Part shown: piece by piece, positions 37,624-46,389 of the stretch
How the letters are laid out: every line of letters starts with the position of its first letter
How positions within the stretch are numbered: position 1 is the stretch's first letter
Assembly (NCBI GenBank): GCA_035556135.1
Contig: DATMFO010000006.1
Span: forward strand, 1-64,000
Direction of reading: 5' to 3'
DNA length: 64,000 bases
Source of the DNA: ZC4RG30 sp035556135
Lineage (GTDB): Bacteria > Pseudomonadota > Gammaproteobacteria > Steroidobacterales > Steroidobacteraceae
Position numbers and translations under genes: made by a program
Notes under the pieces: generated by a model
Told to the model about the DNA's origin: nothing
What the model saw: the letters and a program-made list of their open reading frames with translations, nothing else
Database searches by the model: none

Positions 37624-39573
37624 CTACGCCCGCTGCCTTGCCTCACCACCCGCACGTCGCGCCATCGCAGGCATCACCGCGTACAGACCGAATCCCGCCG
37701 CTGCCACCGCGAGTGCCAGCAGTGGCTGATGCTTGAGCCACAGCGTGCTGGAGCCGACGGCCAGCACGACGAGACCGAGCGCGATCACCTGCGTCCAAAA
37801 TGCCAGGGGACCGCCGCGGACCACCGCGACACCGCGCGCGATGAGCAGGACGGCGCTCAATATCGTGCAGCAGACCGTGGCGATCGAAAGCCACGAGCCC
37901 TGCATCAGCAACGCCGGGTCGTAGGCCCACAGGAAAGGCAGCAGCGAGGCCATGATGGACATGCGCATGCCAAGCCATCCGGTGCGCCACATGTCTGCGC
38001 CGGCTATGCCCGCCGCGACGTAAGACGACACCGCCACCGGCGGGGTGAGGAACGAGAGCACTCCGAAATAGAGGATGAACAGGTGCGCGCCCATCGGCGT
38101 CACGCCCATCTTCACCAGCGCCGGCGCGATGATGGCGGCCAGCAGCACGTAGATGGCGGTCGTCGGCATGCCCAGCCCGAGCACGATGCACAGCAGGGCG
38201 GTGAGCAGCAGCATGGCCAGCAACCCCCAGTCCGTGCCGATCTGCACCAGCACCACCGACAGCGACTGGCCAAGGCCGGTGAGGTTCATCACGCCCACCA
38301 CCACGCCGGCCGCGCCGGCCACCAGCACCAGCGGTATCAGGATGCTGCCGCTGCCGAACACGAACTGCGACCACTCGGCCCGCGTACGCAGCCTGCCGCG
38401 CAGCAGGCTCAGCGCAAGCAGCGACAGGGAGGAGGCGATGGCGGCGTACTGCGCGCCAAGACCTTCGAAGAACAGCAGGTAGAGCAGCAGCGCCATCGGC
38501 AACACGAAGATCCAGCCTGCGCGCAGGGCCGTGCCGAGCCGGGGCAGCTCCTCCCGCGGCAGGCCGGAAAGGCCCATGCGTGCCGCCACCGCATCCACCT
38601 GCAGGTACAGGCAGAGGAAGTAGAAGAAGGCCGGCAGTGCAGCGGCCAGTGCCACCGCGCCGTAGTCCACGCTGAGGAACTCGGCCATCAGGAACGCAGC
38701 CGCGCCCATCACCGGCGGGGCCAGCACGCCACCAGTGGATGCAGTTGCCTCCACGGCCGCGGACTCCTCGGCCGAGAAGCCCATGCGCTTCATCATCGGG
38801 ATGGTCACAACGCCAGTGGACATGATGTTGCTCACCGGTGAGCCTGTGATGCTGCCCATCATGCCGGAGGCCACTACGGCGATCTTCGCCGGACCGCCGC
38901 GGCGACGCCCCATCAGGGCCATGGCAGTGTCGGTGAAGAAATGCGTCGCGCCGCTCACTTCCATCAGCTTGCCGAACACCACGAAGGCCAGCACCACCGA
39001 GGCGATGATGCCCAGCACCTGGCCGGGAATCGCGCTGGTGTCCGAGTACAGGTACATCACCAGCAGTTCGGGCGAGATGTCATCGGCCTGCATCGGGCGC
39101 GGCAGCAGGTAGCCCAGCAGCGCGTAGCCGAACATGATCACCAGCAGCACCGCGATGGCCGTGCCGCAGGACTTGCGCACGCCTTCGACCATCAGCCCGA
39201 TGCCCAGCGCACCCGGGATGAACTTGCCCAGTGTGTAGCCATCGACATCGAACATCCACGCTGCGTAGTTGATGGCCAGCCACAGCCAGCAGCCGATGGC
39301 CGCGAAGCCCAGCAGCGCGTCCACGGCACGCGCTTCACCGCCGCCATAGGGCCAGCGCAGCAGAGCGGCGGCGGTGGCCACGCCGAGGTAGGGACCCAGC
39401 CACTCAGGCTCGATGAGCGCAAAGCCGAGTCGAGACGGCACATCCAGCGCCCACAGCAGGCCACCCACCAGCAGCACAAAGGTGTAGAAGCGATACAGGA
39501 TGGTCAGCGGCTTCGAACCCACCCTGGCCGGGTTCTGCTCTTCCTCGAGCGCCTTCTCGACGACCTCGCTCAT
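37624..39573 (-). CDS. TRAP transporter permease, fused small and large subunits
   Basis: 649 aa, about 16 to 17 membrane helices. The N-terminal part corresponds to the 4-helix DctQ-like subunit and the rest to the 12-helix DctM-like subunit, with typical stretches GPAKIAVVASGMMGSITGSP, TGGVLAPPVMGAAAFLMAEF and PTTAIYVLLAAIIAPALVKM. These fused permeases work with TAXI-type binding proteins, taking up organic acids with sodium or protons. The start overlaps the TAXI gene stop as ATGA. Substrate unknown. Confidence 0.93.
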   Translation of the reverse strand: MSEVVEKALEEEQNPARVGSKPLTILYRFYTFVLLVGGLLWALDVPSRLGFALIEPEWLGPYLGVATAAALLRWPYGGGEARAVDALLGFAAIGCWLWLAINYAAWMFDVDGYTLGKFIPGALGIGLMVEGVRKSCGTAIAVLLVIMFGYALLGYLLPRPMQADDISPELLVMYLYSDTSAIPGQVLGIIASVVLAFVVFGKLMEVSGATHFFTDTAMALMGRRRGGPAKIAVVASGMMGSITGSPVSNIMSTGVVTIPMMKRMGFSAEESAAVEATASTGGVLAPPVMGAAAFLMAEFLSVDYGAVALAAALPAFFYFLCLYLQVDAVAARMGLSGLPREELPRLGTALRAGWIFVLPMALLLYLLFFEGLGAQYAAIASSLSLLALSLLRGRLRTRAEWSQFVFGSGSILIPLVLVAGAAGVVVGVMNLTGLGQSLSVVLVQIGTDWGLLAMLLLTALLCIVLGLGMPTTAIYVLLAAIIAPALVKMGVTPMGAHLFILYFGVLSFLTPPVAVSSYVAAGIAGADMWRTGWLGMRMSIMASLLPFLWAYDPALLMQGSWLSIATVCCTILSAVLLIARGVAVVRGGPLAFWTQVIALGLVVLAVGSSTLWLKHQPLLALAVAAAGFGLYAVMPAMARRAGGEARQRA

Positions 39574-40577
39574 GGCTCACCCCTGAGCAGGGCCTGTTGC
39601 CGTGCCTCATGCGCGTCGGTCCACAATCCTGCTTCGCGGAAGTAGCGCACGGCACCCTCATGCCAGGGATGGCCGATGTTCACCGGCACGATCTCGTTGG
39701 CGGCCACGGTGCGGAACGCCGGCAGCGTCTCCTGCAGTTCCGCCCAGTTGCGATGGATGGTCGACACCACGCGGTACACGTCATCGTCGCTGATCAGCAC
39801 GCTGGAGTTGAGGTAGACGTCCATGCGTGCCACGCGGGTGGGCACGGAGATCCCCGGTGCGGCAGGGCCAGGCTTCACTTCGATGACGTCAAAGCCGGGC
39901 ATCGACGTCAATGCAGCCTCGTTGGGACCCAAAGGCAGGATGCGCAGACCGCCCGGCACGGTGGCGTTGGCTTCGCGGAAGGCGGGAATGCCCAGCAGCG
40001 TGCTGGCCGACACCACGCGGCCTTCCACGAGTGCGCGGATGGCGTCGGGGACGCCAGCCACCGTCACGGGCTTCACGTCGTCGAGCGTCAGGTTGGCGGT
40101 GGCCAGTGCCGCCGCATTGATGATGTCGAAGGGAACGTTGGCACGGAAGCTGGTCACCACCGGCTTGCCGCGCAGGTCCGCCATGCTCTCGATGCCGGAA
40201 TCCCCGCGCACGAAATACTGCAGCGGCGAGCGCGCCACCAGCATCACCGCGCGCAGGTTCTTCAGCGGCTTCGAGTACACCAGCTGGCCCCGATAGGCCG
40301 CGGCGGTATCGGTGGAATTGTTCAGCCCGAAGGGCAGCTCGCCCCGATGCATCTGCGGGATGTACAGCGACGAGCCGGTGTGCGGACGGGCGGTGGAGGC
40401 CACGTCGAGCTCGCGCTCGATCACCGTGCTGAGGCTGGTGCCGATCTGGTGGTATTGGGTGCCGGTAGGTCCGGTGGCGATGGTGATGCGGCGCAGGCCG
40501 GTGCCGGCATCACTTTTGGCACAGCCGCCGGCCAGCACCAGTGCCAGCAGCGCTGGCAGGGCCAGGAACAGTCTCAA
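39570..40577 (-). CDS. TAXI-type TRAP solute-binding lipoprotein
   Basis: 335 aa from a TTG start. Upstream ATG (40664) would add a charged 29-residue extension, whereas TTG at 40577 gives a clean lipoprotein signal (LALVLAGGC, lipidated Cys near 18) and has GGGGG 6 bases before it. Family landmarks: RRITIATGPTGTQYHQIGTS, LRGKPVVTSFRANVPFDIIN and VVSTIHRNWAELQETLPAFR. It delivers ligand to the fused TRAP permease encoded next. TAXI proteins commonly bind glutamate or dicarboxylates; the ligand here is unknown. 129 bases separate it from hemL. Confidence 0.88.
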   Translation of the reverse strand: MRLFLALPALLALVLAGGCAKSDAGTGLRRITIATGPTGTQYHQIGTSLSTVIERELDVASTARPHTGSSLYIPQMHRGELPFGLNNSTDTAAAYRGQLVYSKPLKNLRAVMLVARSPLQYFVRGDSGIESMADLRGKPVVTSFRANVPFDIINAAALATANLTLDDVKPVTVAGVPDAIRALVEGRVVSASTLLGIPAFREANATVPGGLRILPLGPNEAALTSMPGFDVIEVKPGPAAPGISVPTRVARMDVYLNSSVLISDDDVYRVVSTIHRNWAELQETLPAFRTVAANEIVPVNIGHPWHEGAVRYFREAGLWTDAHEARQQALLRGEP

Positions 40578-40706
40578 GATTGACCCCCGTCCGCTTTGTC
40601 GATCCGATCGGCGGGTATTGTGCGGCAGCCGGCGATCACCGGGCAAAGGATTGCGCCGGGGCAAGAGACAGGCAGGAAAGCCGGGCGCGGCAGCGCCTGG
40701 CCGGCC

Positions 40707-41969
40707 TCAGCCCAGTGCGGCCCGCAGTTCGCGCGCCAACGTCTCCACGTGGTCGCGGCTGTGTGCCGCTGACAGGAACCCCACTTCGAACGCGCTGGGA
40801 GCAAGGTAGATGCCCGCATCCAGCAGCTTGTGGAACACCGGCCCGAAGGGCTTCGCCGGGGTGGCCTTCAGCGCCGCCAGGCTGCGGATCGGCCCGGCCT
40901 TGTCCGCCAGGATGGGCCAAAACAGCGAGCCCACACGCTGCACGGTGACACCGGGGATGGCGCCAAGCTGTCCGTCCAGGTACTGCCCCAGGGACTCCAG
41001 CTCACGGTACACATTGCCATCGGCAAGCTGTTCCAGCGTGGCCAGGCCCGCACACATGGCCACCGGGTTCGCCGACAGCGTGCCGGCCTGGTACACCGGA
41101 CCCACCGGCGCCACCAGCTCCATGTACTCGCGCTTGCCCCCATAGGCGCCCACGGGGAAGCCGCCACCGATGACCTTGCCGTAGGTGACCAGGTCCGGCT
41201 CGAAGCCGTGCACGCCGGCGAAGCCGCCGAATCCGAGGCGGAAGCCGCTGATCACCTCATCGAAAATCAGCAGCGCGCCATGCTGGCGGCAGAGCTTCTC
41301 CAGGTGCCGCAGGAATTCCAGCCGCTGCGGCAGCAGGCCGTAGTTGGCCGGCAGCGGCTCGATGATGGCGGCGGCGATCTCGTGGCCATGCTTCGTGAAC
41401 ACGGCGTCGAGTCCGGCCTCGTCATCCAGCTGCGCCACCAGCGTGCCATCCAGCACGCCGCGGTTCAGGCCGGCGCTGTCCGGTTCGGTGGCCTCGGCCA
41501 GGCCTGAACCCGAGCGGATCAGCATGGCATCCGCATGGCCGTGGTAGCAGCCGTCGAACTTGAGGATGATCTCCCGCTTCGTCGCGCCGCGCGCCACGCG
41601 CAGTGCCGACATCACCGCCTCGGTGCCCGAGTTCACGAAGCGGATGCTCTCAACCCAGGGAATGCGCGCGGTGATGAATTCCGCCAGCTTCAGCGAATAG
41701 GGTTCGGCCGTGCCCAGGCTCCAGCCGCGACGAATGGCCTCGATGGCCGCCTGCTGCACGCCCTGGTTGTTGTGGCCCAGGATCAGCGGCCCGAAGGCCA
41801 TGCAGAAGTCGATGAGGTCGCGGCCGTCGACGTCGCGGATCATCGCGCCAGTGCCGCCCACCATGAAGCGCGGCGTGCCGCCCACGCCCTTGAACGCACG
41901 CACCGGCGAATGAACGCCACCCGGGGAAACGCGCCGCGCGCGCTCGATCAGTGAATCCGAATAACCCAT
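40707..41969 (-). CDS. hemL: Glutamate-1-semialdehyde 2,1-aminomutase
   Basis: 420 aa. PLP enzyme making 5-aminolevulinate in the C5 haem pathway. Typical start SDSLIERARRVSPGGVHSPV, central MVNSG-type region FVNSGTEAVMSALRVAR, and the PLP Lys265 in LVTYGKVIGGGFPVGAYGG, the same number as in E. coli. ATG at 41969 was preferred over 41984 because GGCTGGG lies upstream and 41984 overlaps hemB by 13 bases. Order hemB-hemL in the same direction makes an operon for two consecutive pathway steps. Confidence 0.95.
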   Translation of the reverse strand: MGYSDSLIERARRVSPGGVHSPVRAFKGVGGTPRFMVGGTGAMIRDVDGRDLIDFCMAFGPLILGHNNQGVQQAAIEAIRRGWSLGTAEPYSLKLAEFITARIPWVESIRFVNSGTEAVMSALRVARGATKREIILKFDGCYHGHADAMLIRSGSGLAEATEPDSAGLNRGVLDGTLVAQLDDEAGLDAVFTKHGHEIAAAIIEPLPANYGLLPQRLEFLRHLEKLCRQHGALLIFDEVISGFRLGFGGFAGVHGFEPDLVTYGKVIGGGFPVGAYGGKREYMELVAPVGPVYQAGTLSANPVAMCAGLATLEQLADGNVYRELESLGQYLDGQLGAIPGVTVQRVGSLFWPILADKAGPIRSLAALKATPAKPFGPVFHKLLDAGIYLAPSAFEVGFLSAAHSRDHVETLARELRAALG

Positions 41970-41971
41970 TT

Positions 41972-42946
41972 CTAGCCCAGCCATTCCCGCGCGTGACGCG
42001 CACCGTAACTGATGATCATTGAAGCTCCCGCACGCACGAATCCGGCCCAGGCCTCGCGGTGCGCGCGCACGCGGTCGGCAAGGCCTGCCTCGGCCATCAG
42101 CTCGATGCCGGCGTACTCGCCGCTCACCTCATACACGGCCCAGGGCAGCGGGAAGCGGCGCGACAGGTCCGCGAGGATGTCGAGGTAGGGCATGCCGGGC
42201 TTCACCATCAGCACGTCCGCGCCTTCCGCCACATCGCGCTCCACCGACAGCGCAGCGTCGTTCGCGCGCGCCGGATCGATCTGGTAGCTGGCGCGGTCGG
42301 TGAGCTTCAGTTCGCCCTTGGGCGCTGAATCCGCGGCCACGCGGAAGGGACCATAGAAGCTGGAATGGAACTTGGCCGCGTAGCTCATCAGCACCGTGCG
42401 ATCCAGGCCATTGGCCTGGAGGATGCTGCGGATGGCGCCGATGCGGCCATCCATCATGTCGCTGGGCGCCACGCAGTCCGCGCCGGCTTTCGCGTAGGCG
42501 AGGGCGGCAGCTGCCAGTTCGCGCACGCTGGCCACGTTGTCGAGGTGATCGGCGGAATCATTCAGCACGCCACAATGGCCATGCGGCGTGGCCGAGCACA
42601 GGCACACGTCCACAGCCAGCCACACGCGGCTGCCGAAGCGCTGCTTGATCGCGGCGATCTGGCCCGCGGTGAAGGACCAGTCGATGTCCTTTTCCTGGTG
42701 GGTGGCCGGCACCCCGAACAGCAGGAACTTGCTCACGCCGGCCGCCAGGTCCGACTCGATCTGCGCCAGCAGCGAAGCAGGAGTGTCCCGATATACACCC
42801 GTGAGGCCGGGAATCGGTTCGCGGGCCTTGATCCCCTCAACCACGAACAGGGGCTGGATGAATTGCTCCGGGTGCGGACGCGGGCCGCGCGTGAGGGCGC
42901 GGATGTGCTCGTCCTGGCGCAGGCGGCGCAGGCTGATTCGACTCAT
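41972..42946 (-). CDS. hemB: Delta-aminolevulinic acid dehydratase (porphobilinogen synthase)
   Basis: 324 aa. Joins two aminolevulinates into porphobilinogen. Schiff-base Lys249 (DVLMVKPGMPYLD) and the helper Lys192 (YAAKFHSSFYGPF) are present. Cys115, Cys117 and Cys125 in DVCLCSATPHGHCG form the zinc site, so this is the zinc-dependent kind and not the magnesium-only kind of Pseudomonas. It lies upstream of hemL in the same operon; a 10-bp inverted repeat at 42964-42992 precedes its start. Confidence 0.96.
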   Translation of the reverse strand: MSRISLRRLRQDEHIRALTRGPRPHPEQFIQPLFVVEGIKAREPIPGLTGVYRDTPASLLAQIESDLAAGVSKFLLFGVPATHQEKDIDWSFTAGQIAAIKQRFGSRVWLAVDVCLCSATPHGHCGVLNDSADHLDNVASVRELAAAALAYAKAGADCVAPSDMMDGRIGAIRSILQANGLDRTVLMSYAAKFHSSFYGPFRVAADSAPKGELKLTDRASYQIDPARANDAALSVERDVAEGADVLMVKPGMPYLDILADLSRRFPLPWAVYEVSGEYAGIELMAEAGLADRVRAHREAWAGFVRAGASMIISYGARHAREWLG

Positions 42947-42963
42947 GGCATTTCCAACGTTCG

Positions 42964-42992
42964 GGCCTGATGTTGCGCTGCGACATCAGGCC
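42964..42992. repeat. 10-bp inverted repeat between hemB and cysH
   Basis: GGCCTGATGT and ACATCAGGCC around a 9-base loop, 17 bases before the hemB start and 98 bases before cysH. No T-run follows on either strand. It could be an operator for a dimeric regulator or an RNA hairpin in the hemB leader. Confidence 0.6.
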
Positions 42993-43090
42993 GCAGTACG
43001 GCCAGCATCCTGCCATAAATAACGCCGCTTATGCGTGAGGCGGTGCCGTGATAGTCCAATGTTATGAAGAGGGTGGGGAGAATGCATTCC

Positions 43091-43816
43091 ATGTCCAATG
43101 ACGCCCAGCTGGAAGCCAGCATTGCCACCAAGGTCGAAGCCACGCTCGCCCAGCTGAAGGCGGCCGTGCGCGACTACGGGCGGGTGGTGTACTCCAGCAG
43201 CCTGGGCGTCGAGTCCATCGTGCTCACCGACCTCATCTGGACCCACGTGCCGGAGATCGAGATCTTCACGCTGGACACTGGCCGGCTGCACGAGGAGACG
43301 CTGAACCTGATCGAGCGCCTGGAGCGCCGCTACACACGGCGCCTGAAGGTGATCTACCCGGACCCGAAGGCCCTTGAGGCCTGGGTAGGTCAGAACGGCA
43401 TCAACGGCTTCTACAACAGCGTCGAAGCGCGCCAGGGCTGCTGCCATGTGCGCAAGGTCGAGCCTTTCCGTCGTGCCATTGCCGGTGCCGGCGCCTGGGT
43501 GACCGGCGTGCGGCGCGAGCAGTCCAGCACGCGCGCACTGGCCCAGCCGGTGGAGAAGGACGAGGCCAACGGCGGCATCGCCAAGATCAGCCCCATCCTC
43601 GAGTGGACACACGAGGAGATCTGGCACTACATCAAGTCGCGCCGGCTGCCCTACAACCCGCTGCATGACAAGGGATTCCCCAGTATCGGCTGCGCACCCT
43701 GCACGCGCGCGGTGGAACCGGGCGAGGACAGCCGCGCCGGTCGCTGGTGGTGGGAGAACAGCGATTTGAAGGAGTGCGGGCTGCACCCGCGCATCCGCTC
43801 CAAGCCCGCGGCCTGA
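43091..43816 (+). CDS. cysH: Adenylylsulfate (APS) reductase, assimilatory
   Basis: 241 aa. Reduces activated sulfate to sulfite with thioredoxin. The Cys pairs CC at 117-118 (RQGCCHVRKVEPF) and C201/C204 (GCAPCTRAV) bind a 4Fe-4S cluster and mark the APS type rather than the cluster-free PAPS type of E. coli; the catalytic Cys229 is in KECGLH. ATG codons at 43064, 43082 and 43091 are all in frame; 43091 was preferred as GGAG lies 10 bases upstream, but it is not certain. First gene of a cysH-cysG-cysK run. Confidence 0.93.
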   Translation: MSNDAQLEASIATKVEATLAQLKAAVRDYGRVVYSSSLGVESIVLTDLIWTHVPEIEIFTLDTGRLHEETLNLIERLERRYTRRLKVIYPDPKALEAWVGQNGINGFYNSVEARQGCCHVRKVEPFRRAIAGAGAWVTGVRREQSSTRALAQPVEKDEANGGIAKISPILEWTHEEIWHYIKSRRLPYNPLHDKGFPSIGCAPCTRAVEPGEDSRAGRWWWENSDLKECGLHPRIRSKPAA

Positions 43817-43831
43817 CATAAACGGCGCGGC

Positions 43832-45241
43832 ATGGACTACCTGCCGATATTCCTCGACCTGCGTGACCGGCTCGCCGTGGTCGTGGGCGGCGGCGTGGTC
43901 GCGCATCGCAAGGTCGAGCACCTGCTGAAGGCGCATGCCAAGGTGCGCGTGGTCGCACCCGAGCTCACGGCCGACCTCACGGTGTTCCGCGACCTGGGTC
44001 GCATCGAGCACCGCCCCGTGCCTTTTTCTGCCCCGCAGCTGGAGGGTGCGCTGCTGGTGGTTGCCGCCACCGATGACGAAGCGGTGAACGACGCGGTGGC
44101 CGTGGCCGCGCGTGAGCGGGGCATGCTCGTCAATGTCGTGGATGACGGCCCGCGTTCCGGATTCATTTTCCCCGCCATCGTTGATCGTTCGCCGCTGATC
44201 GTGGCGGTAGGCACGGCGGGGAACTCGCCAACCCTGGCCAGGCGTGTGCGCACGCAGATCGAGGCTCTGCTGCCGGAGCGACTGGGCCAGCTTGCCGACT
44301 ACGCGGGACGGTGGCGCGAGGCGGTGCGCCGCGCGCTGCCGGAACTGCCTGCGCGGCTGCGCTTCTGGGACCGCTTCTTCAACGGCCCGGTGGCCGCGAG
44401 CCTGCTGGCCGGCGACGGCAGTGGTGCCGACGCCGCGATGCAGGGCGCCATCGACGCCGCGCGTGCTGCCGCCGCGGCGCCAGCCGGCGAGGTGTACCTC
44501 ATCGGTGTGGGCCCCGGCGATCCGGACCTGCTTACGCTGCGCGCCCAGCAGCTGCTGCAGCAGGCCGATGTGCTGTTGTACGACCGGCTGGTGCCCGAGG
44601 TCATCCTCGGCCGGGCGCGCCGCGATGCGCAAAAGATCAATGTGGGCAAGACGCCGGGACGGCACGAGCACACGCAGGAATACATCAACCAGCTGCTGCT
44701 GGAACATGCACGCAAGGGCTTGCGGGTCGCGCGCGTGAAGGGCGGTGATCCCTTCATCTTCGGCCGCGGCGGCGAGGAGCTGGCTGTGCTGCGCGAGGCG
44801 GGCATTCCCGTGGTGGTGGTGCCTGGCATCACGGCCGGCATCGGTGCTGCGGCCAGCGCAGGCCTGCCGCTCACGCACCGGGGCATCTCGCAGGCCGTGA
44901 CCTTTGTCACCGCCACCGGTGCGCAGGCCATCCACCTGGACTGGCGCCTGCTGGCCGGGCCCGGCCACACGGTGGTGTACTACATGGGCGGCGCGCAGAC
45001 CGGTTTCATCGCACGGCAACTCACGGCGCACGGGCTGGCCCCGTCCACGCCGGTGGCGCTGCTGGAGCGGGCCACCTGGCCCGATGAGCGGGTGCTGAAG
45101 ACCACTCTGGGAGATCTGCCTGCCACGGCGGCCGCAGCGCAGTTAAGATCGCCAACCCTGCTTGTGGTTGGCGAGGTCGCCGCCCTCGCGCAGGTGAAGG
45201 GTTTGATCGGGAACACGGGCGCGCATTCGGCCAGCGCCTGA
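43832..45241 (+). CDS. cysG: Sirohaem synthase
   Basis: 469 aa, three activities in one chain. The first 200 residues are the NAD-dependent dehydrogenase/ferrochelatase part (DRLAVVVGGGVVAHRKVEHL and TVGTAGNSPTLAR-like region); the rest is uroporphyrinogen-III methyltransferase (GEVYLIGVGPGDPDLLTLRA, RVKGGDPFIFGRGGEELAVL, VTATGAQ). It supplies sirohaem for the sulfite reductase at 31205. Fifteen bases after cysH and 16 bases before cysK, so cotranscribed. Confidence 0.95.
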   Translation: MDYLPIFLDLRDRLAVVVGGGVVAHRKVEHLLKAHAKVRVVAPELTADLTVFRDLGRIEHRPVPFSAPQLEGALLVVAATDDEAVNDAVAVAARERGMLVNVVDDGPRSGFIFPAIVDRSPLIVAVGTAGNSPTLARRVRTQIEALLPERLGQLADYAGRWREAVRRALPELPARLRFWDRFFNGPVAASLLAGDGSGADAAMQGAIDAARAAAAAPAGEVYLIGVGPGDPDLLTLRAQQLLQQADVLLYDRLVPEVILGRARRDAQKINVGKTPGRHEHTQEYINQLLLEHARKGLRVARVKGGDPFIFGRGGEELAVLREAGIPVVVVPGITAGIGAAASAGLPLTHRGISQAVTFVTATGAQAIHLDWRLLAGPGHTVVYYMGGAQTGFIARQLTAHGLAPSTPVALLERATWPDERVLKTTLGDLPATAAAAQLRSPTLLVVGEVAALAQVKGLIGNTGAHSASA

Positions 45242-45257
45242 CAACACGGGGCTGGTG

Positions 45258-46268
45258 ATGACGCTGCGCAAGGATTTCCTGGATGCCGTCGGCAATACGC
45301 CGCTGTTTCGCCTCAATGGTGTGAGCCGCGAGACCGGCTGCGAGATCCTCGCCAAGGCCGAGTTCATGAATCCGGGCGGATCGGTGAAGGACCGTGCCGC
45401 CAAGTGGATCGTCACCGACGCGGAATCACGCGGCCTGCTCAAGCCCGGTGGCACCGTGGTCGAGGGCACGGCAGGCAATACGGGCATCGGGCTGGCCCAT
45501 GTCTGCAACGCGCGCGGCTACAAGCTCATCCTGCTGATGCCCGACAACCAGTCGCCGGAGAAATACCAGCTGCTGGAAGCGCTGGGCGCCGAAGTGCGCA
45601 AGGTGCCGGTGGTGCCGTACAGCAACCCCGCCCAATACCAGCACCAGGCTGGCCGTCTCGCCGCCGAACTGCCCAACGCCATCTGGTCCAACCAGTTCGA
45701 CAACACCGCCAACCGCCGGGCGCACGTGGAATCCACGGGACCTGAGATCTGGGAGCAGACCGGCGGGCGCATTGATGCCTTCGTCGCAGCCAGCGGCACG
45801 GGCGGCACTCTGGCCGGCACTTCCGAATTCCTCAAGACAAGACGCGCCGGCATCCGTACCGTGCTGGCCGATCCGCCCGGCAGCGGCCTGTTCGAGTTCG
45901 TGCGCAATGGCCAGGTGAAGTCCACGGGCAGCGGCTCGATCACCGAGGGCATCGGCATCGGCCGCGTGACCGACAATTTCCGCGATGCACCGGTGGACCA
46001 TGCCGTGCACATCGAGGATCCGGAGACCGTGGCCATGGTGTATCGGCTGCTGCGTGAGGAGGGCCTGTTCCTCGGCAGTACCTCGGGCATCAACGTGGCT
46101 GCTGCGGTGCGGGTCGCGCGCGAACTGGGCCCGGGCCACACCATCGTCACCATACTCTGCGATGGCGGCGCCAAATATGTGTCGCGGCTCTACAACCGCG
46201 ACTGGCTCATCGCCAAGGGCCTGCTGGAAGCCGCAGAAGCTGGCATCCAGGCCGCCCGCCGGCGCTGA
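45258..46268 (+). CDS. cysK: Cysteine synthase A-type PLP enzyme
   Basis: 336 aa. Makes cysteine from O-acetylserine and sulfide. PLP Lys is in NPGGSVKDRAAKW, the substrate loop is EGTAGNTGIGLAH, and the phosphate-binding loop is SGTGGTLAGTSEF. The sequence has the TAGNTG form common to CysK-like enzymes of higher-GC proteobacteria. ATG at 45258 was chosen over the GTG three bases earlier. It completes sulfate assimilation: CysH makes sulfite, CysI sulfide and this enzyme cysteine. Confidence 0.93.
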   Translation: MTLRKDFLDAVGNTPLFRLNGVSRETGCEILAKAEFMNPGGSVKDRAAKWIVTDAESRGLLKPGGTVVEGTAGNTGIGLAHVCNARGYKLILLMPDNQSPEKYQLLEALGAEVRKVPVVPYSNPAQYQHQAGRLAAELPNAIWSNQFDNTANRRAHVESTGPEIWEQTGGRIDAFVAASGTGGTLAGTSEFLKTRRAGIRTVLADPPGSGLFEFVRNGQVKSTGSGSITEGIGIGRVTDNFRDAPVDHAVHIEDPETVAMVYRLLREEGLFLGSTSGINVAAAVRVARELGPGHTIVTILCDGGAKYVSRLYNRDWLIAKGLLEAAEAGIQAARRR

Positions 46269-46283
46269 CGGGGTAGAAAACCG

Positions 46284-46307
46284 CACCGGCCAGAATCCCG
46301 GCCGGTG
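46284..46307. terminator. Hairpin after cysK
   Basis: CACCGGCC (46284-46291) pairs with GGCCGGTG (46300-46307) across an 8-base loop, 15 bases after the cysK stop. No T-run, so it may be a weak terminator or processing hairpin. Confidence 0.42.
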
Positions 46308-46389
46308 ACGAACTTGTTGCCCTCGCAACGGTCCAAACCCGTCCCGGGCCTTTCCAACAACTCATCTGAAACCGGACCGCAGGATCGTG

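Noticed and set aside
42950..43090. A SAM or cysteine-related riboswitch before cysH
   Set aside because: Only one simple 10-bp hairpin is visible and it lies closer to hemB; no multi-helix aptamer pattern was seen.
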